DNA of 7,142 bases from Ga0074130 sp964499485 (GCA_964499485.1 CAZCLF010000056.1:1-7142), one strand, 5' to 3'. Shown: positions 1 to 6,262, numbered from the stretch's first letter. Made by a program: numbers and translations. Notes: generated by a model from the letters alone, not told the origin.

Positions 1-420
1 GTGCCGGAGGTCTTTGAGGACGGTTTTTCGATGGTGCAACTCAAGGCACTCACCCTGCTCAGCCCCGACACGGCGCTCAAGATCGAATGCACGGCGATGC
101 AATCCAGCCAGCAGCGCTCGGTGCATGATCTGCTGAAGGAGAAGCTGCCTGGCCCGCTGGAAGGTCAGTGGGCGGTGACGGCGGCGCAGGTCAATCTCTA
201 CTACCCGCCCGAGCCGGGCAGGACTCGCCCAAAGGTGGTCACCATCGAAGTGACCAGCAAAGGGCGACTGAACCTGCACAAGTTCGACGCCACGATGCAG
301 GCACAGCTGGAAGGCTACCTGGTTGCGGTGGGCATCTTGCAGAAGGGCCAGACCCTCAGTGCCCAGGAATTGCCGCCAGAGACCGACGCAGTCAGTTCAT
401 CATCGGCCTACGAGGACTGA
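1..420 (+). CDS. Uncharacterized protein, C-terminal part (probably 5'-truncated by the window edge)
   Basis: The reading frame is open from base 1 and stops at TGA 418-420, giving 139 residues. Base 1 happens to be GTG, but the first residues (PEVFEDGFSMVQ) read like the interior of a domain, so the gene probably starts upstream. An internal ATG at 31 is a less likely start. I do not recognise the family. The visible part is a mixed alpha/beta soluble sequence with no membrane segment or signal peptide. A strand-rich stretch (VVTIEVTSKGRLNLHKFD, about residues 79-96) leads into a helix, and the tail is acidic and serine-rich. The next gene starts only 3 bases after the stop and has a ribosome binding site inside this one, so the two are very likely co-translated and functionally linked. 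Codon use is GC-rich, unlike the minus-strand genes to the right. That the frame is coding is fairly sure; its function is unknown. Confidence 0.7.
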   Translation: MPEVFEDGFSMVQLKALTLLSPDTALKIECTAMQSSQQRSVHDLLKEKLPGPLEGQWAVTAAQVNLYYPPEPGRTRPKVVTIEVTSKGRLNLHKFDATMQAQLEGYLVAVGILQKGQTLSAQELPPETDAVSSSSAYED

Positions 421-423
421 TCA

Positions 424-1389
424 ATGGCGACGCACGATGCCTGGGCCTTGGTTTGCCGCCTGTTCGCAGGCGGCACGCCGGTGCTGCGGGTCACGCTCTC
501 GCCACACGACGTATCTGCTTTGTCTGTGCTCAGCAAAGCCGTCAGGCCAACAGTGGTGGATCAGTCTTTTGTGCTCTGCCCCCACTGCCAGCAGCATCGG
601 GCGCAGGTCTGGAGTGATGGCCGGGGCGGTCGGATCTGCCGTTGCCCGGAGTGTGGCCAGGTGCCGGTCGAGGCAATCGATGGTGCGGCATTAGCCCTGG
701 ATGAAGACTGGCTGCGGCAGAAAATGCGCCTCGCGCTCGACATCGAGAGTCGCGACGACGTAGATGACTTGGGCGACGGTGCTTGGCGGCTCGGTAACGC
801 CCGCAGATCTCCGGTCGTGCTGGCCCGAGATCTGACGAGAGTGCTGCATGAGCCGACCTTGCTGGATCGTGTCCGAGCTGCGGGTAGCAACATCCGAGTC
901 ATCACTCCCAGGCCGCGCACGACTCGTGGATCGCCCTTCGGCTCAGGAGTGGAATGGCTGGCGCTGGAAGAACGATTCACGTTCTATGGCGGCGGGATCT
1001 CGTTCATCCCTTCGGCACCGTCTGCAGCGCCAGCAGTGGCCGATCCGGCCGCACCTGTGAACGGGCCATTCTCGGCGGACTTCAAGTGGGCGACGCTGCC
1101 GGACGTGCAGGCAGCGCCGATCCGCTTTACTGACGGTCAAGCGAAGGTGTTCGAAGCGCTCTGGTCGTTCAAGGGGGCCGAGGTGGACGGCGAAAGGATC
1201 ATGCAGCGCGCTGGCCAGAAGAGCGACAAGCCGATTGACCTGTTCAAGATCAAGTCGAAGGACAAGGGCAAGCCGGAGCACGAGGCTCGACTGGCAGCCT
1301 ACGGGGCACTCGTCGTCACACAGCAACGCGCTGGACTGTATGCGATGCCGTGTTCGGCAACTGGAAAGGGGGCGAACGTCATGACATGA
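424..1389 (+). CDS. Uncharacterized zinc-ribbon protein
   Basis: This encodes 321 residues and starts at ATG 424, 8 bases after a GAGG ribosome binding site (412-415) that lies inside the preceding gene. Around residues 52-77 there is a clear zinc-ribbon pattern: C52-P-H-C55 and C74-P-E-C77, with an extra C72, separated by a short basic/glycine hairpin. After it comes a mostly helical middle (about 90-160) with many acidic and arginine residues, then a strand-rich region around 163-195. An Ala/Pro-rich linker follows at about 196-215, and then a C-terminal helical domain (about 220-315) whose spacing resembles a winged helix. There are no membrane segments. The ribbon and possible winged helix suggest nucleic-acid binding or a scaffold role in a larger system, but I cannot name the family. 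It is the second gene of a compact pair beside a tRNA gene, a usual setting for integrated elements and defence genes. The reading frame is secure; function is unknown. Confidence 0.8.
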   Translation: MATHDAWALVCRLFAGGTPVLRVTLSPHDVSALSVLSKAVRPTVVDQSFVLCPHCQQHRAQVWSDGRGGRICRCPECGQVPVEAIDGAALALDEDWLRQKMRLALDIESRDDVDDLGDGAWRLGNARRSPVVLARDLTRVLHEPTLLDRVRAAGSNIRVITPRPRTTRGSPFGSGVEWLALEERFTFYGGGISFIPSAPSAAPAVADPAAPVNGPFSADFKWATLPDVQAAPIRFTDGQAKVFEALWSFKGAEVDGERIMQRAGQKSDKPIDLFKIKSKDKGKPEHEARLAAYGALVVTQQRAGLYAMPCSATGKGANVMT

Positions 1390-1460
1390 ATTCAGCACCG
1401 AAGCGCCTGGCTCGCGCTGACTTCAAGAGCCTGACTTTTTCATTTTTTGGAGAGATTGAA

Positions 1461-1691
1461 ATGAGCGGAAAGAACCAATGGGTCGTACCCATCAACGGCG
1501 GTGATCAGTGGGGTGTGCGGGGAGAAGGCAACGACCGTCTCACCTCCATCCATAACACGCAGCAACAGGCGATTGACCGTGCGCGGGACATCGCCATCAA
1601 CCAGCAGAGCGAGATGCTCATCCAAGGGCGGAACGGCCAGATCCGTGAGCGCAACAGCTACGGTGACGATCCGTTCCCGCCCAAGGGTTGA
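1461..1691 (+). CDS. DUF2188 domain-containing small protein
   Basis: This encodes 76 residues. The ATG at 1461 was chosen because a GGAGAG ribosome binding site lies at 1449-1454; a longer in-frame reading from 1350 would overlap the preceding gene and lacks such support. The sequence fits the DUF2188 family along its whole length. An N-terminal strand (QWVVPINGGDQWGVRGEG) is followed by the Ser/Thr-x-x-His-Asn-Thr-Gln segment, a helix (QQAIDRARDIAINQ), a strand (EMLIQGRNGQIRERNSYG) and the closing DPFPPKG. Family knowledge: DUF2188 proteins are short, cytoplasmic and of unknown function, and are frequent in bacterial accessory DNA. It lies 71 bases after the zinc-ribbon gene on the same strand, so it may share its transcript. 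A strong hairpin begins 10 bases after its stop. Family assignment is confident; role is unknown. Confidence 0.88.
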   Translation: MSGKNQWVVPINGGDQWGVRGEGNDRLTSIHNTQQQAIDRARDIAINQQSEMLIQGRNGQIRERNSYGDDPFPPKG

Positions 1692-1700
1692 CGTGGAGGC

Positions 1701-1750
1701 TGGCCTCGCGGGTTTGCCGTTCTGCTTTGCTCGTGCAAACCCGCGAGCCA
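1701..1750 (+). terminator. Large hairpin downstream of the DUF2188 gene, possible terminator
   Basis: Positions 1705-1717 (ctcgcgggtttgc) pair perfectly with 1735-1747. With one bulged C the stem continues outward to 1701-1750, about 16 base pairs, around a 17-base loop. It begins 10 bases after the DUF2188 stop codon, so a transcript-ending or transcript-stabilising role is natural. It lacks a strong T tract afterwards (only accattt), so intrinsic termination is not certain. It could equally be a structured site of an integrated element. Confidence 0.5.
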
Positions 1751-1757
1751 ACCATTT

Positions 1758-1811
1758 CCGTCGGCGCACGCATAAATGATTGACGAACAACGCCGTCTGC
1801 GTGTGCCACGG
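1758..1811. repeat. Imperfect inverted repeat in the gene-free stretch between the DUF2188 gene and tRNA-Phe
   Basis: The left arm 1758-1772 (ccgtcggcgcacgca) matches the right arm 1798-1811 (tgcgtgtgccacgg) as an inverted repeat of 14 pairs, with one bulged C and one G-T pair. The spacer is about 25 bases and AT-richer. The sequence tctgcgtgtgc at 1796-1806 recurs in inverted form as gcacacgcaga at 1899-1909, an exact 11-base match. The whole stretch 1692-1953 has no convincing gene; it holds these repeats and the hairpin at 1701-1750. Confidence 0.5.
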
Positions 1812-1897
1812 CGAAGAAGTTAGCGCCGATTTCGAGAGAAGAGAGGGCGGAACGGAGGGCAACTGGGGATGTTCCTGCCAGACCACAGGACCCCGGT

Positions 1898-1916
1898 CGC
1901 ACACGCAGAATGTGCG
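1898..1916. repeat. Short inverted repeat carrying a copy of the 1796-1806 motif
   Basis: Positions 1898-1903 (cgcaca) and 1911-1916 (tgtgcg) form a 6-base-pair arm pair around a 7-base spacer. Within it, 1899-1909 is the exact reverse complement of 1796-1806. The flanks also resemble 1765-1779 as an imperfect direct repeat (gcgcacgcataaatg against gcacacgcagaatg). Its closeness to the tRNA 3' end makes a protein-binding or recombination role conceivable, without direct evidence. Confidence 0.35.
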
Positions 1917-1949
1917 GGAACCCCGCGTGGCATGCGGAAAGCACAAATG

Positions 1950-1977
1950 AAAACGCCCAACTGAGAACAGTTGGGCG
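1950..1977 (-). terminator. Intrinsic terminator of tRNA-Phe
   Basis: Arms 1954-1963 (cgcccaactg) and 1968-1977 form a perfect 10-base-pair stem with a 4-base loop. On the minus strand the stem is followed by TTTTCATTT. It begins 8 bases beyond the encoded CCA end of the tRNA, where a single-gene tRNA transcript would end. Confidence 0.85.
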
Positions 1978-1985
1978 CTGAATTT

Positions 1986-2061
1986 TGGTGGCCGGTCTCG
2001 GAATCGAACCAAGGACACGCGGATTTTCAATCCGCTGCTCTACCAACTGAGCTAACCGGCC
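1986..2061 (-). tRNA. tRNA-Phe (anticodon GAA)
   Basis: The minus strand gives a full 76-base cloverleaf with encoded CCA at 1986-1988 and discriminator A at 1989. The acceptor stem GGCCGGT (2061-2055) pairs with ACCGGCC (1996-1990). The D arm has TTAGCTCAGTTGGTAGAGC, the anticodon stem GCGGA/TCCGC encloses the loop TTGAAAA with anticodon GAA, and the T arm carries GGTTCGATTCC. All arms pair. It decodes UUC/UUU. It has its own promoter-like -10 box upstream and a terminator right after, so it appears to be a single-gene unit. Its 3' end faces the accessory genes at 1-1691, the orientation expected if an element integrated into the gene's 3' end. Confidence 0.97.
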
Positions 2062-2073
2062 AAAGAGGGGCGC

Positions 2074-2079
2074 ATTATA
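2074..2079 (-). promoter_or_regulatory. Probable -10 box of the tRNA-Phe promoter
   Basis: The minus strand has a perfect TATAAT here, followed by GCGCCCC, a GC-rich discriminator typical of stable-RNA promoters under stringent control. Transcription would start near 2067, giving a leader of about 6 bases before the mature tRNA. No good -35 match is seen at the expected distance. An imperfect palindrome (2095-2119: gacag/ctgtc core flanked by gtta/taac) sits in that position instead. Confidence 0.65.
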
Positions 2080-2141
2080 GCAGCTCTTTGGTGAGTTAGA
2101 CAGCTTATCTGTCTTTAACTTTGACTGAGCACCAGAAGGGC

Positions 2142-2173
2142 TACCCAACAGGCTGGGGGCAGCCTGTTGGGTA
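2142..2173 (-). terminator. Hairpin downstream of the symporter gene, probable terminator
   Basis: Positions 2142-2154 (tacccaacaggct) pair perfectly with 2161-2173, a 13-base-pair stem with a 6-base G-rich loop. It lies 10 bases past the symporter stop codon. The bases after it on the minus strand (GCCCTTCTGG) are only weakly T-rich, so termination may be partial or the hairpin may mainly protect the mRNA 3' end. Confidence 0.6.
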
Positions 2174-2183
2174 TGCAGGATCG

Positions 2184-3833
2184 TTACATGCTGTGAATGT
2201 CTCTATCCTTGGTTTCCGGCAGGAAGAATATCCCCAGCACAGCGGTCAACAAGGCGATCACGATTGGATACCAGAGACCGTAGTAGATATCGCCCGTTGC
2301 AGCCACCATGGCAAAGGCGGTGGTCGGCAGGAAGCCGCCAAACCAGCCATTGCCGATGTGATAAGGCAGCGACATAGAGGTGTAACGGATGCGCGTTGGG
2401 AACAATTCCACCAGCCATGCGGCAATCGGGCCATAGACCATGGTCACGTAGATGACGAGCAAGGTCAGCAGGAGCAGTACCATGGGCTTATTAACCTTCT
2501 CCATGTCTGCCTTAGCCGGATAGCCAGCCTCCTTGGTCGCGGCGGCAAGGGTCTTGCCAAAGGCTTCGGTACGCTTCTTCAGCTCATCCTTGGGCATGCC
2601 CTGCCCTTCGAATGATTCAATCGTCACGTTACCAATTTTGACCGTTGCCAAGGTTCCGGGCGGTGCTGCCTCGTTGGAATAATTCACACTGTTTTTGGCG
2701 AGGAAGGACTTGGCAATATCGCAAGACGTCACGAACTGCGCAGTACCCACCGGGTTGAACTGGAAGGAACAGCTCTTCGGATCAGCCACCACGACCACTG
2801 GCGAGCTTTGCTGAGCAGCTTCAAGTGCTGGGTTAGCAAAGTGAGTCAGCCCCTTGAAGATCGGGAAATAAGTCAGCGCAGCGATGATGCAACCGGCCAT
2901 GATGATGGGCTTGCGACCGATCTTGTCGGAGAGAGAACCGAAGATCACAAAGAAAGGAGTCCCCAAAATCAGCGAACCGGCAATTAGCAGGTTGGCGGTC
3001 TGCGGCTCTACCTTAAGTGTCTGCAGCAGGAAGAAGAGCGCATAGAACTGACCCGTGTACCAAACCACTGCTTGACCGGCAGTACCACCCAGCAGCGCCA
3101 TGATCACGATTTTGAGGTTGTCCCAACGCGCAAACGACTCGGTCAGCGGCGCCTTGGAGGCCTTGCCTTCTTCCTTCATGCGCAAGAAAACCGGCGACTC
3201 ATTCAACTGCATACGAATGTACACAGAGATAGCCAGCAGCACAATCGAGAGCAGGAAGGGAATACGCCAGCCCCAGTCATCAAACTCTGGGCCAAGAACA
3301 GTGCGACAGGCCAGAATCACCAACAGCGAGAGGAACAAACCCAAGGTTGCCGTGGTTTGAATCCAGCTGGTAAAGAAACCACGCTTACCATTCGGTGCGT
3401 GCTCGGCCACATACGTTGCGGCACCACCATACTCACCACCAAGCGCCAGCCCCTGCAACATACGCAGGCCGATCAGGATGATCGGTGCAGCCACACCAAT
3501 TGCGGCGTAGTTCGGGAGCATGCCAACCACAGCGGTCGACAGGCCCATGATTAGGATGGTCACAAGGAAGGTGTGCTTGCGGCCAATCATGTCGCCCAGG
3601 CGGCCAAAAATAATCGCGCCAAAGGGTCTGACGGCAAAACCCGCAGCAAAGGCCAACAGCGCAAAGATAAATGCGGCCGTCTCGTTCACCCCTGAGAAGA
3701 ATTGCTTACTGATGATGGCCGCGAGTGAGCCATAAAGATAAAAGTCGTACCACTCAAAGACAGTCCCGAGTGAAGAGGCAAAGATGACTTTGCGCTCCTC
3801 GCTGGTTAATCCAGCATCTTTATTTTCAGACAT
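2184..3833 (-). CDS. MHS-family metabolite:H+ symporter (major facilitator superfamily)
   Basis: This encodes 549 residues from ATG 3833, placed 7 bases after a GGAGG site. A GTG two codons earlier (3839) would sit almost on that site. It is an inner-membrane proton symporter of the metabolite:H+ symporter group (relatives ProP, KgtP, ShiA, CitA). MHS marks are the N-terminal GTVFEWYDFYLYG (about 23-35), motif A after TM2 (GRLGDMIGRK, 77-86), RMLQGLALGGEYGGA (124-138) and the repeat after TM8 (GSLSDKIGRK, 299-308). About twelve membrane segments can be traced. Between TM9 and TM10 (about 328-448) lies a roughly 120-residue hydrophilic insert, predicted periplasmic, with two cysteines (355, 371) that could form a disulfide. 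Canonical members of 430-500 residues lack it. The two-component genes lie directly upstream on the same strand, suggesting control by that system and a carboxylate-type substrate. The substrate itself is not decidable from sequence. Confidence 0.93.
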   Translation of the reverse strand: MSENKDAGLTSEERKVIFASSLGTVFEWYDFYLYGSLAAIISKQFFSGVNETAAFIFALLAFAAGFAVRPFGAIIFGRLGDMIGRKHTFLVTILIMGLSTAVVGMLPNYAAIGVAAPIILIGLRMLQGLALGGEYGGAATYVAEHAPNGKRGFFTSWIQTTATLGLFLSLLVILACRTVLGPEFDDWGWRIPFLLSIVLLAISVYIRMQLNESPVFLRMKEEGKASKAPLTESFARWDNLKIVIMALLGGTAGQAVVWYTGQFYALFFLLQTLKVEPQTANLLIAGSLILGTPFFVIFGSLSDKIGRKPIIMAGCIIAALTYFPIFKGLTHFANPALEAAQQSSPVVVVADPKSCSFQFNPVGTAQFVTSCDIAKSFLAKNSVNYSNEAAPPGTLATVKIGNVTIESFEGQGMPKDELKKRTEAFGKTLAAATKEAGYPAKADMEKVNKPMVLLLLTLLVIYVTMVYGPIAAWLVELFPTRIRYTSMSLPYHIGNGWFGGFLPTTAFAMVAATGDIYYGLWYPIVIALLTAVLGIFFLPETKDRDIHSM

Positions 3834-3840
3834 ACCCACT

Positions 3841-3845
3841 CCTCC
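3841..3845 (-). promoter_or_regulatory. Ribosome binding site deciding the symporter start
   Basis: The minus strand reads GGAGG here, 7 bases before ATG 3833. The upstream GTG at 3839-3837 is only 1 base away, too close to be used. This sets the start at MSENK rather than two codons earlier. Confidence 0.8.
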
Positions 3846-3849
3846 GATT

Positions 3850-3869
3850 GTTATATCCAGGAACCTGGA
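3850..3869 (-). promoter_or_regulatory. Putative symporter promoter element with adjacent palindrome
   Basis: On the minus strand TATAAC (3855-3850) resembles a -10 box, 16 bases before the start codon. Directly upstream is TCCAGG-TT-CCTGGA (3869-3856), a palindrome with 6-base arms and a 2-base centre, touching the -10. That is a suitable place for an operator. A matching -35 is not evident, consistent with an activated promoter. The rest of the 3834-3965 gap has a short tandem run of actt units (about 3944-3962) and nothing else recognised. Confidence 0.4.
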
Positions 3870-3965
3870 AGCTGCTCTATTGGCAGCCCTACCAAAAACT
3901 GCATGGCTAAGGGCTCATGCGTCCCGGCATCGTAGGCGGGGGAACTTACTACTTACTTACTTGGC

Positions 3966-5387
3966 TCAGCCGGCAGCCTGATTGGGAAAGGTCACACGGA
4001 CGAGCGCACCCTGCCCTTTGGGAGAAGCATGTAGGCTGACATTGGCATGATGGAGCAGTGCGATTTCACGCACGATCGATAAGCCCAACCCGGTACCATC
4101 GACCTGCGTCCCTAGCACTCGGTAAAAACGATCAAACACCTTGTCACGCTCGGTCTCGGCAATTCCGATACCCGTATCCTCAATCTCAACACAGGGCTGA
4201 GCGGCATTACGCAGATGGATCGTGACGCTCCCGCCGGATGGCGTGTATCGAATGGCATTGTCGATTACATTGGAAAACAACTCGTGCAACAACACTGCAT
4301 TGCCCTGGACCGGGAAAGACGTGTCTTCTGCATCAAATGCCAGATCAATCCCACGCGCCATCGCCAGCGGAGCGCAAGCTCGCGCAACTTCAGGGACAAG
4401 TGTTTGCAGGTCAACGCGAGTAAACATTGCACTCTGCTCACTGGACGACTCAGCGCGGGCCAGCACTAGGAGCTTTTGGGTCAGGTCAGACAGTCGCTCT
4501 GCAGCCTGAATCATTTGCGTCAGACAGCTTTGCAAACGTTCAGGCGAAGATTCAGACAACGCCAACTCTGCTTGCATGCGCAGGCCTGTGAGTGGGGTCT
4601 TGAGCTGATGCGCTGCATCGGCAATGAATCGGCGTTGGCCACCCAAGCTGTCATCCAGGCGCGCCATGGTGTCATTCAAAGCCTCGATCAAGGGTCGAAT
4701 TTCAGCGGGGATATTCTCAAGACTGATTGCCGTGAGATCTGCCGGACGGCGCCGGCGCAGCTCGTCTTGCAAACGATGCAGGGGTGTAATGCCGCGTGAA
4801 ACCGCAAAGTAAATCAGCAATACGGCCAGAGGGACAATCGCGAACTGCGGCACGATAACCGATGACACAATCCGCGCCGCCATGCCATTGCGTTTATTTC
4901 TCGTTTCAGCAACTTGTACCAACACAGGCAGCGCCTGTGGCCCTAGCCGCTTGAACATGTAGGCGACACGCACCTCATCATCGCCAATGTCCTCATCCCG
5001 CAACAGGACAGTATCAAACACTTGGTTCTCATCGGCTGCGATCCAGGGGAGCTCATCATCACCGATGAGCAACACACCAGCTGCATCACTCACCTGGTAA
5101 AACACCTTGTCCTGCCTGTCGGTGCGCAACATGTCGCGTGCGGCACGGGGCAAATTGACTGTAATACGCCCAGTTTCGAAATTCACCAGATTGGCGAGCG
5201 CCTGAGTGTTATTCACGAGCATGACATCGTAAGGCTCGTTGGCGAACTTGCCGGTCACGTTATAGATCATGACCACTCCGACCGACCACACCATCAGCAG
5301 GATGATCAGCAACCACAGCAAAATCTCACCCAGCAGCGTGTCAAATACTGCACGCCAGCGGAAACGCCGCCTCACCTCAACGGTCAT
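3966..5387 (-). CDS. TctE-like sensor histidine kinase
   Basis: This encodes 473 residues from ATG 5387, overlapping the regulator's stop by 11 bases. A GTG 10 codons earlier would add only sequence inside the regulator gene. It is an inner-membrane kinase that senses an external signal and phosphorylates its partner regulator. Order: cytoplasmic basic N-terminus; TM1 about 19-42; periplasmic sensor about 43-173 resembling the 2CSK_N domain of TctE-type kinases; TM2 about 174-196; HAMP-like linker; H box with H260 in the HQLKTP motif; N box N373/N377 (NVIDNAIRY); G1 D404 (DTGIGI); F box (FDRFYR, 418-423); G2 GTGLGL (431-436). All catalytic motifs are intact. Length fits the family. TctE kinases usually govern a tripartite tricarboxylate transporter; here the gene following it is an MHS symporter, suggesting a similar carboxylate signal. 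Class assignment is confident; the ligand is inferred. Confidence 0.93.
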   Translation of the reverse strand: MTVEVRRRFRWRAVFDTLLGEILLWLLIILLMVWSVGVVMIYNVTGKFANEPYDVMLVNNTQALANLVNFETGRITVNLPRAARDMLRTDRQDKVFYQVSDAAGVLLIGDDELPWIAADENQVFDTVLLRDEDIGDDEVRVAYMFKRLGPQALPVLVQVAETRNKRNGMAARIVSSVIVPQFAIVPLAVLLIYFAVSRGITPLHRLQDELRRRRPADLTAISLENIPAEIRPLIEALNDTMARLDDSLGGQRRFIADAAHQLKTPLTGLRMQAELALSESSPERLQSCLTQMIQAAERLSDLTQKLLVLARAESSSEQSAMFTRVDLQTLVPEVARACAPLAMARGIDLAFDAEDTSFPVQGNAVLLHELFSNVIDNAIRYTPSGGSVTIHLRNAAQPCVEIEDTGIGIAETERDKVFDRFYRVLGTQVDGTGLGLSIVREIALLHHANVSLHASPKGQGALVRVTFPNQAAG

Positions 5388-6048
5388 TCGGCTTTTCCAA
5401 GCAATAGCCCAAACCACGCATCGTTGCGATGCGGATATTCGCCAATTCGAGTTTTTTCCTCAGGCGGTGAATATAGACTTCGATTGCATTGGTGCTGACC
5501 GACTCCCCCCAAGCACAGAGGTGGTCGATCAAATGCTCCTTGCTGACCAGCCGCCCTACGCGCAGCAACAGCACCTCGAGCAACTCTAGCTCGCGTGCAG
5601 AAAAGTCTACGCTCTCGCCATTGATCCGCACCACGCGCTCGCTCTGATCAAAGCTCAGCGCGCCCAGCTCAATCAATGTAGGCAGCCCGGTGCCACGGCG
5701 CGTCAGGGCGCGGACGCGCGCCTCAAGCTCAGGCAAGGCAAAAGGCTTGGTTAGGTAGTCATCTGCGCCAGCATCCAGCCCGCGCACCCGCTCCTCAATG
5801 CCATCCTGTGCTGTGAGCACTAACACGGGCATGGGCGACTTACGGCTACGTAAACGGCGCAGCACCTCGATGCCATTCAGACGCGGCAAGCCCAAATCCA
5901 GAATCAGCAGATCGTAAGGCTGACCGAGCAAGGCGGTATCTGCATCGAGCCCGTTACTGACATGATCAAGGGCAAAACCGGACTTGCGCAGCGAACTCGC
6001 AAGGGCATCGGCAATAATGGGATCATCTTCTGCAAGCAGTATTCTCAT
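5377..6048 (-). CDS. OmpR/TctD-like response regulator
   Basis: This encodes 223 residues and starts at ATG 6048, at the usual N-terminus MRILLAEDD. The receiver domain (1-116) has the acidic pocket E7/D8/D9, phosphoacceptor D51 in LILDLGLPRLNG, T79 and K101 in the switch positions. The C-terminal winged helix (about 125-218) matches the OmpR class, with ARELELLEVLL, the recognition helix SVSTNAIEVYIHRLRKKL and the wing RIATMRGLGYCL. It is a cytoplasmic DNA-binding activator or repressor controlled by phosphorylation. Its stop overlaps the kinase start, so the two are co-translated as a cognate pair. No strong ribosome binding site is visible before its ATG (TTGTCGAACC), so initiation may be weak. 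Likely targets are its own promoter region (6049-6180) and the downstream symporter, by context. TctD and QseB are both close in style; TctD is preferred because of the kinase's sensor type. Confidence 0.94.
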   Translation of the reverse strand: MRILLAEDDPIIADALASSLRKSGFALDHVSNGLDADTALLGQPYDLLILDLGLPRLNGIEVLRRLRSRKSPMPVLVLTAQDGIEERVRGLDAGADDYLTKPFALPELEARVRALTRRGTGLPTLIELGALSFDQSERVVRINGESVDFSARELELLEVLLLRVGRLVSKEHLIDHLCAWGESVSTNAIEVYIHRLRKKLELANIRIATMRGLGYCLEKPNDR

Positions 6049-6110
6049 GGTTCGACAAGAATACCAAGCCTCATGGGGGCTGCCGCAACAAAATCACCAT
6101 TTCATGTGGC

Positions 6111-6139
6111 CATTGCACAATGCCGTAAGTCTCGTGCAA
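6111..6139. promoter_or_regulatory. Inverted repeats upstream of the response regulator, possible operator
   Basis: Positions 6113-6118 (ttgcac) and 6134-6139 (gtgcaa) form an inverted repeat with a 15-base spacer. The left half lies inside a second palindrome, cattg-ca-caatg (6111-6122). They are 63-91 bases before the regulator's start, where autoregulation would act. No convincing -35/-10 pair was found on either strand in 6049-6200. Confidence 0.3.
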
Positions 6140-6218
6140 GTGAAACTTCATACACTATGCTTGCTGTTCTCCAATTCGGTTCTGGGGCAGATCGCCACTG
6201 CTAGGCTGATCGACCCTC

Positions 6219-6262
6219 GGGGGCAGGCAACCTGACCTGACGCCTGCTCCCGCCGCCTTTTT
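6219..6262 (+). terminator. Plus-strand terminator-like hairpin in the groL/regulator gap
   Basis: Positions 6219-6228 (gggggcaggc) pair with 6242-6251 (gcctgctccc), ten pairs including one G-U, around a 13-base loop containing cctga twice. Five Ts follow at 6258-6262, six bases after the stem. On the plus strand this resembles a terminator, but no plus-strand gene precedes it. It may be fortuitous or may end a small transcript. Confidence 0.3.

Noticed and set aside
1417..1437. Direct repeat ctgactt twice before the DUF2188 gene
   Set aside because: Seven bases with one repeat is within chance; no promoter pattern goes with it.
1440..2148. Long open minus-strand frames (1440-2030 and 1618-2148) overlapping DUF2188, the repeats and the tRNA
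   Set aside because: They run through the tRNA gene and its terminator, are rich in Arg/Ser/Cys like non-coding frames, and have no recognisable domain.
5388..5417. Kinase start at GTG 5417, adding ten residues
   Set aside because: These codons lie wholly within the regulator's coding end; ATG 5387 with the common short overlap and the basic N-terminus fits the family better.
5962..6235. Short plus-strand open frames reaching into the regulator/groL gap
   Set aside because: They are mostly the reverse of the regulator gene, with no ribosome binding site or recognisable domain.
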